Origin: Rhizobium mongolense USDA 1844
GTDB lineage: Bacteria; Pseudomonadota; Alphaproteobacteria; Rhizobiales; Rhizobiaceae
DNA: 64,000 bases
NCBI RefSeq assembly: GCF_000419765.1
Contig: NZ_ATTQ01000001.1
Span: forward strand, 124,115 to 188,114
Direction of reading: 5' to 3'
How positions within the stretch are numbered: the stretch's first letter is position 1; the number at the start of each line of letters is the position of its first letter. Positions 1 through 7,681 of the stretch are shown here, one piece after another. The notes below the pieces were generated by a model. It searched no databases and was not told where the DNA came from. It saw nothing but the letters and a program-made list of their open reading frames with translations. The position numbers were made by a program, and so were the translations under genes.

Positions 1-1
1 C

Positions 2-64
2 CTGATGATCTACAAGGGCGCGTGCCAGGCGCCGCCCTTTTTCAAACAAGAGGAAAAACCATGA
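2..64 (+). CDS. C-terminal end of an unrecognised gene (5' partial)
   Basis: An open frame enters the window and stops at 62-64, giving about 20 residues that end in FFKQEEKP. It overlaps the next ATG (61-63) in an ATGA arrangement, and a good ribosome binding site (AGAGGAAA) lies just before that ATG. This is the usual look of translationally coupled genes. I do not recognise the family from so short a tail. Confidence 0.25.
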   Translation: MMIYKGACQAPPFFKQEEKP

Positions 65-132
65 CCCTCGTATCCAACAAGCAGCTCGGCTACCGACGCA
101 GGACTGGCCTACCTGGTCCGCCAAATACATAG
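61..132 (+). pseudogene. short ORF, probably a broken gene start
   Basis: An ATG with a good ribosome binding site opens a 23-codon frame that ends at 130-132. Another frame through 100-165 reads DWPTWSAKYIVRERAG and then stops, which looks more protein-like than the frame opened by the ATG. A frameshifted remnant of a coupled gene is the simplest reading. No family was identified. Confidence 0.2.
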
Positions 133-326
133 TCCGGGAGCGGGCCGGCGCGCCGTTGCCGTCATGAAGAATGGCGCTGCAGTCCCTCGACATGAAAGCC
201 CTTTGTTCCTCTACATGGCGTTACAAACCCGCAGCCCCGCGGACACATCGACGATACCTGCTCTCGCTCAAATTGGCGGTGCCGTCCTCGAAGGTGAGGC
301 TCGGCTCAGCACGAAAGGATGACCAT

Positions 327-728
327 ATGAAAACGATCAAACTCGTAGCAGCTGCCCTGCTGATCGCCGGGAGCGGAGTGACGCCGCACATGGCGCAGGC
401 TCAACAACTGGGAATTCAGCGCACCGATCTTCTGCAGCACGATCTCGACGTGCCCGGGCGCGAAGTTGTTCAGGTGCGCGTCGACTTCGAACCTGGCGCA
501 GTTGCCGCTAAGCATTCTCATCCCGGCGAAGAGGTCGCCTATGTCCTTGAAGGCTCGCTGGAATACCAGCTCGCGGATAGGACGCCCGTCACGCTCAAGG
601 CCGGCGAAACTTTGTTCATTCCCGCCGGAGTGGTCCACACGGCGAAAAACGTCGGCAGCGACAAGGCCTCGGAACTCGCCACATATATCGTTAAGAAAGG
701 GACGCCACTCGTCGTACCGGTCAAGTAG
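327..728 (+). CDS. exported cupin-domain protein
   Basis: A 133-residue protein with an N-terminal signal peptide (hydrophobic 6-20, likely cleavage after AQA near residue 25) and a single cupin barrel. The first cupin motif has His63, His65 and Glu69 (HSHPGEE) followed by YVLEG; the second has the late His104 (PAGVVH). These are the usual metal ligands of the fold. It should sit in the periplasm. Small exported cupins of this kind have no assigned substrate, so no reaction is claimed. The start at 327 was chosen over an upstream in-frame ATG at 171 because AAAGGA precedes it and the signal peptide begins there. It stands alone, with no co-directional neighbour downstream. Confidence 0.8.
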   Translation: MKTIKLVAAALLIAGSGVTPHMAQAQQLGIQRTDLLQHDLDVPGREVVQVRVDFEPGAVAAKHSHPGEEVAYVLEGSLEYQLADRTPVTLKAGETLFIPAGVVHTAKNVGSDKASELATYIVKKGTPLVVPVK

Positions 729-977
729 AGTTCACATCTCATGGGCCCAACGACCAGCGACCCATTTTTTTTGCGACAGTCAGGCTCTATTACCGGCCAG
801 CCTCCAGCAAGCCAATCTACTCTTGAGGTGGCCGTTTTGCCCCCGCGAGGAAATTGCGCGAGCGGGGTCGGCCGAGTGACGAACGGTGTTTTGGCAAGCG
901 GGACAGGTCCGTTCAAGCGAGCAGTTGTTCCGCTTGCCACTCTGTTGGACGGGCACCCGGTTCATGCGATGCGACAA

Positions 978-1015
978 GGGCTCGCCCCTGAGGGTCTGGG
1001 GGTCGGGGCGAGCCC
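978..1015. repeat. 11-bp inverted repeat (stem-loop)
   Basis: GGGCTCGCCCC at 978-988 is exactly complementary to GGGGCGAGCCC at 1005-1015, with a 16-nt G-rich loop. No T-run follows on either strand, so it does not look like a simple intrinsic terminator. Function unknown. Confidence 0.55.
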
Positions 1016-1190
1016 CGTCGCATCTCGCGCCGCAGCAGGTTAATCTACGGCACGTGGGTAGCTTCAGCGGTGCCGCTGCGCAAGCAGGTCGGTATCCGTC
1101 CAAGGCGAAGAATGCCATACAGCCGCGCTATGCCGATCCCGGAAATAGGGTATTCCAGCCACCTGCGGCAAACTCCAGTGCGACTGCGTA

Positions 1191-1218
1191 GAAAAATGCC
1201 CCGCAAGCGGCGGGGCAT
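1191..1218 (-). terminator. intrinsic terminator, minus strand
   Basis: ATGCCCCGC at 1196-1204 pairs perfectly with GCGGGGCAT at 1210-1218 (loop AAGCG). Read on the minus strand, the stem is followed by a run of five T. It lies about 170 bases past the stop of the response regulator at 1385-1783 and probably ends that transcript. Confidence 0.65.
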
Positions 1219-1384
1219 CGAGAAATGCGAAATCGCCGCAGAGTGGACGAGTAAGCCTAGTTTAGCTTGGAGGGGCTTGCCGTCAACTTGGACTAAGGTC
1301 CCAACTTATCGCAAGGCACGCTGGTTCTACTTGGATTCATCTGCCCGCGTCATCATAAACCGGCGGTCCGGTTGGTGCCCTTTT

Positions 1385-1783
1385 TCAACAGAGTGGGTCA
1401 CCCCTTGCGGGCGGCGGGTTCAACGAACTGATAGCAGCCCGCGAGAGAGCGGCGATCAGTCTGTCGGGCTCACATGGCTTATAAAGCAGTTGGCCTGCGG
1501 AGAAGGCGGGTTCGCTCTCGATCGCCGCATCTGGTTCGCCAGAATAGAGAATGAAGGGGACCCTACGCTCTGCAAGGGTCTTCACGGCAAACGAGCAGAC
1601 GCCATCGCTGAGGCGCGGATCGACGATGGCGATATTCGGGGTGTTCACACCCAGCCACCCGATAGCCTCGGCGCAGGTCGACAGGGTGACGACCTTGTCG
1701 GCGCCGTTTTCTTGTAGAAGCTTCTCGACGTCGAGAGCGATGATCGGCTCGTCCTCAAGAAGCAGAACAGTTCCAATTGTCAT
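1385..1783 (-). CDS. single-domain response regulator (CheY-like receiver)
   Basis: A 132-residue receiver domain with no output domain. The acidic pair is Glu10-Asp11 after a hydrophobic beta strand (TVLLLEDEP), the likely phospho-acceptor is Asp55 (IVDPRLSDG), and the conserved lysine is Lys102 (YKPCEPDRL). Such stand-alone receivers in rhizobia work by phosphotransfer with a histidine kinase encoded elsewhere. No kinase is present in this window. The start at 1783 is preceded by AAAGGG and places the receiver fold at the N-terminus; an in-frame ATG 54 bases upstream adds an unrelated extension. A minus-strand terminator lies downstream. Confidence 0.8.
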   Translation of the reverse strand: MTIGTVLLLEDEPIIALDVEKLLQENGADKVVTLSTCAEAIGWLGVNTPNIAIVDPRLSDGVCSFAVKTLAERRVPFILYSGEPDAAIESEPAFSAGQLLYKPCEPDRLIAALSRAAISSLNPPPARGDPLC

Positions 1784-2191
1784 CTTGCACCCTTTGCTCT
1801 CGCAATTGTGCGCTATCAAATAGCGTACATCCGACACGGCTCGAAGTCACCTCACATTGTGAAGCGCCGGATGCGGCGCGCAGTTACAACTTGCGTGTCG
1901 TGTTATTCAGGCTGCTGTCTACGCACCGTTGCTTTTGTCCACCGCCCGCCGCCAGCAATTCCCGGTCGCGGGTTGAAAAAACTCCCGATGGGAGGTGGAT
2001 AACTTTATTGTGTCGCACAGTAGCAGATTGTTTTTAAACAGAAATTCCGCCGGCGCTTTTTCCGGACTAATACCATTGGGTGAATTGCAATCGGACGTGA
2101 TAAATCGCCTCATTGAAAGCGGGGATTTTGTGTTTCCTCTGCCGATACTGGTCCCCGCTTTGGCCCCTGCGTAAATTTGGGCGGTTCGAAC
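1784..2191. other. intergenic region with a long inverted repeat before the glycosyltransferase
   Basis: About 400 bases between the divergent response regulator and glycosyltransferase. It should hold both promoters. No gene is seen. The only clear structure is an inverted repeat (2116-2125 with 2152-2161) directly in the glycosyltransferase leader. Confidence 0.5.
2116..2161 (+). repeat. 10-bp inverted repeat in the glycosyltransferase leader
   Basis: AAAGCGGGGA (2116-2125) and TCCCCGCTTT (2152-2161) are perfect reverse complements, 26 bases apart and 30 bases before the start codon at 2192. It could form a leader hairpin or bind a regulator. It is not followed by a T-run. Confidence 0.5.
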
Positions 2192-3403
2192 ATGCGCCTT
2201 GTTGTTGTGAACGACGTTTCCGTTGTCCGAGGTGGAGCCACGAAAGTCGCGATCCAGTGTCTGCAGGCTTGTGTGCGGGCCGCCTTGGATTGCACTTTCT
2301 TCGTCGGCGACGACGGGACCGGCCTGGAAGAGTGCGGCCTACGCGTACCTACGATCGCGCTTGGCGAGAAGCCGCTTCGAGATGGGCCTGTCATCGCCAA
2401 TGTCTTCGACCGTCACTTCAACAAGCGGGCATACGAGGCGCTAGCAATGCTGTTGGGGCAATCCTGCGAAGAGACCGTCGTTCATGTGCACGGCTGGAAC
2501 CAGATCCTGTCGCCTTCGATCTTCCATGCATTGGCCAAGAGCCCGGCCCGCGTCATTGTAACAGCCCACGACTTTTTCCTGAACTGCCCGAATGGCGGCC
2601 GGCTCAATTACAAGAGCGGCGAAATCTGCCCGGTCAAACCGATGTCATTCGAGTGCCTGGCAACCAACTGCGATAAACGCAACTATCTGCACAAGCTCTG
2701 GCGCTTCCGGCGCATGCTGGGGCAGATTGGCGTGGGCGACGCCTTCTGGGAGCGCATCGAGGTGATCCTCGCGCATGAGAAAATGGAAGCCTATTTGACC
2801 CCCGGGCCAATCAGGAACTTCCAGACCTTGCGCACACCCACCGAGCCTCTTACGTGGCGGCCGACGGAACCTTGGCGGCGCGAACGCATCATGTTCCTCG
2901 GCCGCATGACCTGGGAAAAGGGCGTGCGTACGCTTTGCGAAGCGCTGCGCATGACCGGTCAGGCGGCAACGCTGATCGGCCGCGGGCCGCTTCTCGACGA
3001 AATGCAGGTGACGCTTCCCCATTGCTGGGTCCCCGGCTGGCTCGATGATGCAACCGTGTCCGAGCTTGCCGACCAGGCACGGATATTCGTGATGCCGTCT
3101 CGAATGCCGGAGCCTTACGGGCTGGTGGCCGCCGAGGCGATCATGAGCGGAATCCCGGTAATCATAAGCAGCAACGCCCTCATTGCTGACGAGGTTGAGC
3201 AAAACGGCGCAGGGCTGGTGTTCAAGAGCGGCGATGCCGCCTCACTCGCCGAAGCGTTGCTGAAGGTCAAGAGCGACAGCCTTGTGCAAAAGCTTGCCGA
3301 AGGCGCCCGCGCCTTTGGCAAGAAGATTGCGCCCACCCGCCCAGAATGGGAACGCCGGATGATCGCGATCTATACGGGGGAGACTGCATTTCTCGCTGCT
3401 TAG
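2192..3403 (+). CDS. GT4-type (group 1) glycosyltransferase
   Basis: A 403-residue GT-B fold glycosyltransferase. The N-terminal half starts MRLVVVNDVSVVRGGATKVA with the glycine-rich acceptor loop. The C-terminal half carries the GRMTWEKGV segment near residue 236 and the donor-binding EPYGLVAAEA motif near residue 305, both typical of retaining family GT4 enzymes that use nucleotide sugars. It likely acts at the cytoplasmic face in glycan or exopolysaccharide assembly; donor and acceptor cannot be told. The epimerase/dehydratase gene starts 8 bases downstream, so the pair is probably one transcript. No polymerase, flippase or further transferase is nearby, so this is not a full polysaccharide locus. 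Confidence 0.85.
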   Translation: MRLVVVNDVSVVRGGATKVAIQCLQACVRAALDCTFFVGDDGTGLEECGLRVPTIALGEKPLRDGPVIANVFDRHFNKRAYEALAMLLGQSCEETVVHVHGWNQILSPSIFHALAKSPARVIVTAHDFFLNCPNGGRLNYKSGEICPVKPMSFECLATNCDKRNYLHKLWRFRRMLGQIGVGDAFWERIEVILAHEKMEAYLTPGPIRNFQTLRTPTEPLTWRPTEPWRRERIMFLGRMTWEKGVRTLCEALRMTGQAATLIGRGPLLDEMQVTLPHCWVPGWLDDATVSELADQARIFVMPSRMPEPYGLVAAEAIMSGIPVIISSNALIADEVEQNGAGLVFKSGDAASLAEALLKVKSDSLVQKLAEGARAFGKKIAPTRPEWERRMIAIYTGETAFLAA

Positions 3404-3411
3404 GGGGGATC

Positions 3412-4389
3412 ATGACGCGTGCACTCGTGACTGGCGGATGCGGCTTTGTCGGCCGGCATCTCTGTGACCGGCTTTTGGCCGAGGGCTTCGATGTGGTCTG
3501 CGTCGATTTGATGAAACCGGGAACGGGCGCAAGGCCACCGGTTTCAAGGCAGCGCTTGCATCGTCAGTTCACCTTGAATGAGCAGGATTGCCGGGCATTT
3601 TTCGAAAGCGCCCACGAGCATTTCGACTATGTGTTTCACCTCGCCGCGCTCGTCGGCGGGCGTATGACGCTCGAGAACCAGACGCTGCTCGTTGCCGAAG
3701 ATCTCGCCGTCGACGCAGCGCTCTGGCGGTGGGCAGGCGAATGCCGCCCCGGAACCGTCGTCTATTTCAGCTCTAGTGCGGCCTATCCCGTGGCATTGCA
3801 GACTGAGGCGATGCAGACGAGGCTCTCCGAAGACATGATCTCTTTCGAGCGCCCGCTCGGCGTGCCCGACCTCAGCTACGGCTGGACCAAGCTTACCGGC
3901 GAGTACTTGATGAAGCTCTATGTCGAGCGCTATGGCGGCCGGGCGGTTGCCTACCGGCCATTCAGCGGCTATGGCGAGGACCAGGACCTCGCCTATCCCT
4001 TCCCGGCCATCTGCAGCAGGCTTCTCAAGGAGCGCGGCGCGCCGGAAGTCTCCGTCTGGGGAAGCGGACACCAATGCCGCGACTTCATCCACATTTCCGA
4101 TTGCGTCGATTTCATCTGGAAAACGATGGACACGCTGCCATCAGGCGCAAGCCTCAACCTCTCGACGGGCAAGGCAACCTCTTTCATTGCGCTTGCCGAG
4201 CTTGTCAGCCGCGAGCTCGGCTGGACACCGCAAGTGCGAGGAACGGCAAGCCGTCCAGAAGGAGTATTCTTCCGCTGCGGCGACGTTGCGCTTCAAAAGT
4301 CGTTCGGACTCACGCCGAAAATCGGTATCGAAGAAGGCGTGCGGCGCTGCCTTAAGCATCATCACCGCCTCGAAGCTGCCTGCGTCTGA
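3412..4389 (+). CDS. NAD-dependent epimerase/dehydratase (extended SDR)
   Basis: A 325-residue extended short-chain dehydrogenase. The Rossmann motif GGCGFVG is at residues 8-14, the SSSAAYP segment at 120-126 carries the catalytic Ser/Thr position, and YGWTK at 156-160 gives the catalytic Tyr156-Lys160 pair. These families epimerise, dehydrate or reduce nucleotide-linked sugars such as GDP- or UDP-sugars. The start at 3412 has a GGGGGG ribosome binding site and begins right at the first beta strand. It is paired with the glycosyltransferase, so it probably makes that enzyme's sugar donor. The substrate is not deducible from the sequence. Confidence 0.85.
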   Translation: MTRALVTGGCGFVGRHLCDRLLAEGFDVVCVDLMKPGTGARPPVSRQRLHRQFTLNEQDCRAFFESAHEHFDYVFHLAALVGGRMTLENQTLLVAEDLAVDAALWRWAGECRPGTVVYFSSSAAYPVALQTEAMQTRLSEDMISFERPLGVPDLSYGWTKLTGEYLMKLYVERYGGRAVAYRPFSGYGEDQDLAYPFPAICSRLLKERGAPEVSVWGSGHQCRDFIHISDCVDFIWKTMDTLPSGASLNLSTGKATSFIALAELVSRELGWTPQVRGTASRPEGVFFRCGDVALQKSFGLTPKIGIEEGVRRCLKHHHRLEAACV

Positions 4390-4443
4390 CTCACGAACCT
4401 TATTGCGCAGCCTCGAATACGCGACCGGACGCAGGCAATGTGA

Positions 4444-4584
4444 CGAACCGGCTTTGTCTGCTATTTCGAAAAGCGCAAGACGCGGCGCAGCCTCCTGGAA
4501 CTGACAGCCGCGCAGCTGAACGATATCGGCGTCACGCCAGAAGCGGCCCGGGCCGAAGCGTCGAAACCCTGGTTTTGGCAGTAG
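4444..4584 (+). pseudogene. remnant of a DUF1127 small protein
   Basis: A frame ending at 4582-4584 reads KRKTRRSLLELTAAQLNDIG and then ends ASKPWFWQ. This matches the RRxLxELxDxQLxDIG core of DUF1127 proteins, small basic proteins abundant in rhizobia. There is no ATG, GTG or TTG between the preceding in-frame stop (4441) and the homologous part, so the 5' end appears to be lost. It is called from motif similarity only. Confidence 0.4.
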
Positions 4585-4679
4585 CGTCCCCGCACCTATG
4601 CATGACGCTTGCCTTCGAGACAAACCGCTCCCTGATAAGCCATGGCTGCCCAGGGGCAAGTTCCACTTGCTGAGCCATA

Positions 4680-4693
4680 ACTAACATGTTAGT
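4680..4693. promoter_or_regulatory. 14-bp palindrome upstream of the DHDPS-family gene (candidate operator)
   Basis: ACTAACATGTTAGT is a perfect palindrome ending 40 bases before the proposed GTG start at 4734. FadR-type GntR repressors bind short palindromes of this size, and one (5639-6298) is encoded in the same operon. Autoregulation through this site is therefore plausible. The link is inference. Confidence 0.45.
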
Positions 4694-4733
4694 CCTATCT
4701 ATACTGAATAGTCAGGTTGTGGGATGTAGGTTC

Positions 4734-5615
4734 GTGGAGCGTTTTGGATTATCGGTCGCGCTGGCGACACCTTTCGACGGCGACGACAACATTGCAGTTT
4801 CCGCGATGATCGCTCAGGCAAAGCGCAGCTTTGCGGCCGGCTGCTCCAGCGTCACGCTGTTTGGGACGACTGGCGAAGGATCCTCGATCGGCAGCGCTGA
4901 GCGCCAGAGGGTGCTTGAGGCATTCATCGAGGCCGGTATTGATCCCTCCCAAATCGTCGTGGGCGTCCTGGTCGATGCCGTCGAGGATGCTGCCACCCAG
5001 ACGGGCTATGCCCTGTCCATGGGTATCCGAAACGTTCTCCTGGCACCGCCTTGCTATTTCAAGAATGTCAGCGACGAAGGCATTTTCCGCTGGTTTTATG
5101 CCGTATTCCGCATTCTCGGGGACCAAGCCCGTGACATCATCGTCTATAACATTCCCTCCGTCACGATGGTGCCCTTGAGCGTTGCGCTGATCGGCCGCTT
5201 GCGTCAGGCCTTTCCGGCAATTGTAACGGGCGTCAAGGATTCCTCCGGCGATTGGGCCTTTACCGAAAAGCTGCTCGAGGCCCATCACGATCTCATCATC
5301 CTGATCGGCGATGAGCGTCATCTGGCCCAAGGCACGCGCCTGGGCGGCCAGGGCGCAATCTCCGGCATGGCGAATTTCATCGCCCCCGAGATCAAGCGCA
5401 TGGCCGAAGAGGGAAAGGATGATCCGCGCGTGGTCGCTTTCGTGGCCGAGCTCCTGAAGTATCCCGTGACCCCCGCCGTAAAGGCGATGATCGCGCATCT
5501 GAGCGACGATGAAATGTGGCTTGCGGTCCGCCCACCGCTCGTTTCAATAACCCGCGAAGGATGCAACAAGCTTGCCCTCGCCTTTGACGCCCTGTTTCGA
5601 AAAAAGGCCGCTTAA
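4734..5615 (+). CDS. dihydrodipicolinate synthase / N-acetylneuraminate lyase family protein
   Basis: A 293-residue class I aldolase of the DHDPS/NAL superfamily. GTTGEG (44-49) is the carboxylate-binding loop, YNIPS places the catalytic Tyr138, and GVKDSSGD places the Schiff-base Lys168. Family members cleave or form 2-keto acids such as 4-hydroxy-tetrahydrodipicolinate, sialic acid and 2-keto-3-deoxy sugar acids. Here it opens an operon with a GntR regulator, a sugar-type ABC importer and a PfkB kinase, so a catabolic role on a keto-deoxy sugar acid is more likely than lysine biosynthesis. The GTG start at 4734 was preferred because the fold starts there; an ATG at 4686 lies inside the upstream palindrome and would add an unrelated extension. 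Confidence 0.8.
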   Translation: MERFGLSVALATPFDGDDNIAVSAMIAQAKRSFAAGCSSVTLFGTTGEGSSIGSAERQRVLEAFIEAGIDPSQIVVGVLVDAVEDAATQTGYALSMGIRNVLLAPPCYFKNVSDEGIFRWFYAVFRILGDQARDIIVYNIPSVTMVPLSVALIGRLRQAFPAIVTGVKDSSGDWAFTEKLLEAHHDLIILIGDERHLAQGTRLGGQGAISGMANFIAPEIKRMAEEGKDDPRVVAFVAELLKYPVTPAVKAMIAHLSDDEMWLAVRPPLVSITREGCNKLALAFDALFRKKAA

Positions 5616-5638
5616 TCGTCATGTACGAAGGGGGATCC

Positions 5639-6298
5639 ATGGATGGACTGGACGAACAGCCGACCTTGCGGGAAAGAGCTTATGAGAGCTTTACCCGGCA
5701 TCTGCTGGCGCGCGATGTCCGCCCCGGTCAGTTCGTCTCCCAACGCCGCCTCGTCGAACTGACCGGACTGACGCTCGGCGCAATCCGTGAACTCATTCCA
5801 AGGCTCGAAGCCGAAGGCCTCATCAAGACGGTGCCGCAGCGCGGCCTGCAGATTGCTCATATCGATCTCAACCTGATCCGTGAAGCCTTTCAGCTTCGCG
5901 TGTTCCTGGAGAAGGAGGCGGTTGCGCTTTTTACCCGGTCGGCTTCCGACGAAACGATCGCGGGCCTCCTGAAAATGCACCGGGACATCGCCGACGCCAT
6001 CAATGGCGGCAACAATTCGCATGATCTTGAGCTTCACGCCCAGGCCGTGGACTGGGGAATGCATGACGCCTTCATCGACGCGCTCGGCAACACCATCATC
6101 TCGAATGTCTACCGGGTGAATTCAATCAAGATGCGCCTTATAAGCCAGGAGCGCTTTCGTATCGACGGCCGTGTCGGACCGGTCATGGGAGAGCATCTGA
6201 AGGTTCTCGAAGCCATCGAGCGACGGTCGGCGGAAGATGCCGTCAGCGCGCTCGTCGCACATATCCATCACGCGAGGGACCGCGCACTCAGATTATAG
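5639..6298 (+). CDS. GntR-family transcriptional regulator (FCD/FadR type)
   Basis: A 219-residue regulator with an N-terminal winged helix (about residues 12-75, including RRLVELTGLTLGAIRELIPRL) and an all-helical FCD effector domain in the C-terminal two thirds. FCD-type GntR proteins usually repress sugar-acid or carboxylate operons and release DNA on binding the substrate. It sits between the lyase and the ABC transporter genes, 23 bases after the lyase stop. The start at 5639 has GGGGGATCC before it; the ATG at 5621 has no ribosome binding site. It is the obvious regulator of this operon, and a palindrome at 4680-4693 is its candidate site. Confidence 0.85.
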   Translation: MDGLDEQPTLRERAYESFTRHLLARDVRPGQFVSQRRLVELTGLTLGAIRELIPRLEAEGLIKTVPQRGLQIAHIDLNLIREAFQLRVFLEKEAVALFTRSASDETIAGLLKMHRDIADAINGGNNSHDLELHAQAVDWGMHDAFIDALGNTIISNVYRVNSIKMRLISQERFRIDGRVGPVMGEHLKVLEAIERRSAEDAVSALVAHIHHARDRALRL

Positions 6299-6349
6299 GC
6301 AAGGCAAGCCGGCGGTGAGGAGATCTCCGGCAAGAAGAGGAGGAATGGC

Positions 6350-7681
6350 ATGTCATCTTCAATTTGGAATCCAACTCGCCGGAGCTTTCTGGCTGGTTCT
6401 GCCGCTCTCGGCGCCGCCGGCTTTCTTGGCGTGCGGGCGGCATCGGCCGCCGTTGACTGGAAACGGTTTGCCGGCACGACGCTCGAAGTCAATCTCGTCA
6501 AGAGCCCACGCAGTGAGATCATCCTCAAATATCTCGGCGAGTTCGAGGAGCTGACCGGTATAAAGGTCAATGCCGAGGCGACGCCCGAACAGCAGCAGCG
6601 CCAGAAGACAACGATCGAACTCAGCTCCGGAAAGCCAAGCTTCGACGTCGTTCACATGAGCTATCACGTGCAGAAACGGCAGTTCGAAAAGGGCGGCTGG
6701 CTTGCCGATATAAGCGGATTTCTCAAGGATCCGTCCCTTACCGATCCGTCTCTGGTCGAGGGTGATTTCGCCGATGCGGGCCTGCAATTCGCCAAGGATT
6801 CCGACGGCCTCCTGCGCTCCCTGCCCTTCTCCGTCGACTACTGGATCGTCTACTGGAACAAGCAGCTCTTCGAGAAGAAAGGCCTTTCGTACCCCGCAAC
6901 CTTCGACGAGATGGCGAACGCCGCAGAGGCCCTGACCGACGCGTCGAGCAACACGTACGGCTTCGTTGCCCGCGGACTGAAAAACGCCAACGTCCCCGTC
7001 TGGACGGCCCTCATGCTCGGTTACGGCATGACGCCCCTCGGGCCGGACGGCAAACTGCGCACCACTTCCGAGGAGGCCGTCCAGGCGGCAACGCTCTACC
7101 AGCGTCTGATGACGAAGGCAGCGCCTGTCGGCGTCTCCGGATTCAATTGGGCAGAAGCGCAATCGGCATTCCTGCAGGGCAAGATCGGCATGTGGCTCGA
7201 TGGCGTCGGCTTTGCACCGCCGATCGAAAACCCGGAAAAATCCCGCGTCGTCGGCCAGGTGGGTTACGGGATCATGCCGAAGGGCCCGAAAGCGCAGGCA
7301 GCCGCAACATTTGGCGACGGTATCGGCGTAACAGCAGCAAGCAAGAACAAGGAAGCGGCCTACCTCTTCTGCCAATGGGTGGTTTCCCATGACATGGGTG
7401 CCCGGCTCCTGCAGGCCGGTGCCGGCGTTCCCTTCCGCCAGTCTATCCTTGAAGATCCCAAGGTGCGCGAAGGCGTCACCATGCCGAGTGCATGGGTCGA
7501 CGCGGTCGTCGGCTCCGGCAAGATTTCGAAGCTCGCCCTGCCGGTCATCATCCCGGTCACCGAATTCCGAGACATCTATGGCGTCGGCCTGACGAACATG
7601 ATCGGCGGCGCAGATCCGGCCGCCGAACTCAAGTCCGCCACGGCTCAGTTCGAGCCGGTGCTGGCCCGAAGCGAGGGATGA
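6350..7681 (+). CDS. ABC transporter sugar-binding protein, family 1, Tat-exported
   Basis: A 443-residue periplasmic binding protein of the family 1 (MalE/UgpB-like) type. The N-terminus has a twin-arginine signal (T9-R10-R11-S-F-L) followed by a hydrophobic stretch and an Ala-rich cleavage region near residue 34. The body shows the usual features of this class: KSPRSEIILKYLGEFEELTG early, then a long two-lobed fold. It delivers an oligosaccharide, sugar or polyol to the two permeases encoded immediately downstream. A strong AGAGGAGG ribosome binding site precedes the ATG. The gene is part of the lyase-regulator-transporter-kinase operon. The substrate is unknown. Confidence 0.85.
   Translation: MSSSIWNPTRRSFLAGSAALGAAGFLGVRAASAAVDWKRFAGTTLEVNLVKSPRSEIILKYLGEFEELTGIKVNAEATPEQQQRQKTTIELSSGKPSFDVVHMSYHVQKRQFEKGGWLADISGFLKDPSLTDPSLVEGDFADAGLQFAKDSDGLLRSLPFSVDYWIVYWNKQLFEKKGLSYPATFDEMANAAEALTDASSNTYGFVARGLKNANVPVWTALMLGYGMTPLGPDGKLRTTSEEAVQAATLYQRLMTKAAPVGVSGFNWAEAQSAFLQGKIGMWLDGVGFAPPIENPEKSRVVGQVGYGIMPKGPKAQAAATFGDGIGVTAASKNKEAAYLFCQWVVSHDMGARLLQAGAGVPFRQSILEDPKVREGVTMPSAWVDAVVGSGKISKLALPVIIPVTEFRDIYGVGLTNMIGGADPAAELKSATAQFEPVLARSEG

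Larger units (their letters stand above)
729..1384. other. gene-poor stretch with two strong hairpins
   Basis: About 650 bases with no convincing gene. Frames exist on both strands, but none has a recognisable protein, a ribosome binding site or a conserved motif. The stretch contains a GC-rich stem-loop (978-1015) and a terminator-like hairpin reading on the minus strand (1191-1218). A small RNA or decayed gene material could be hidden here, but nothing supports a specific call. Confidence 0.5.
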
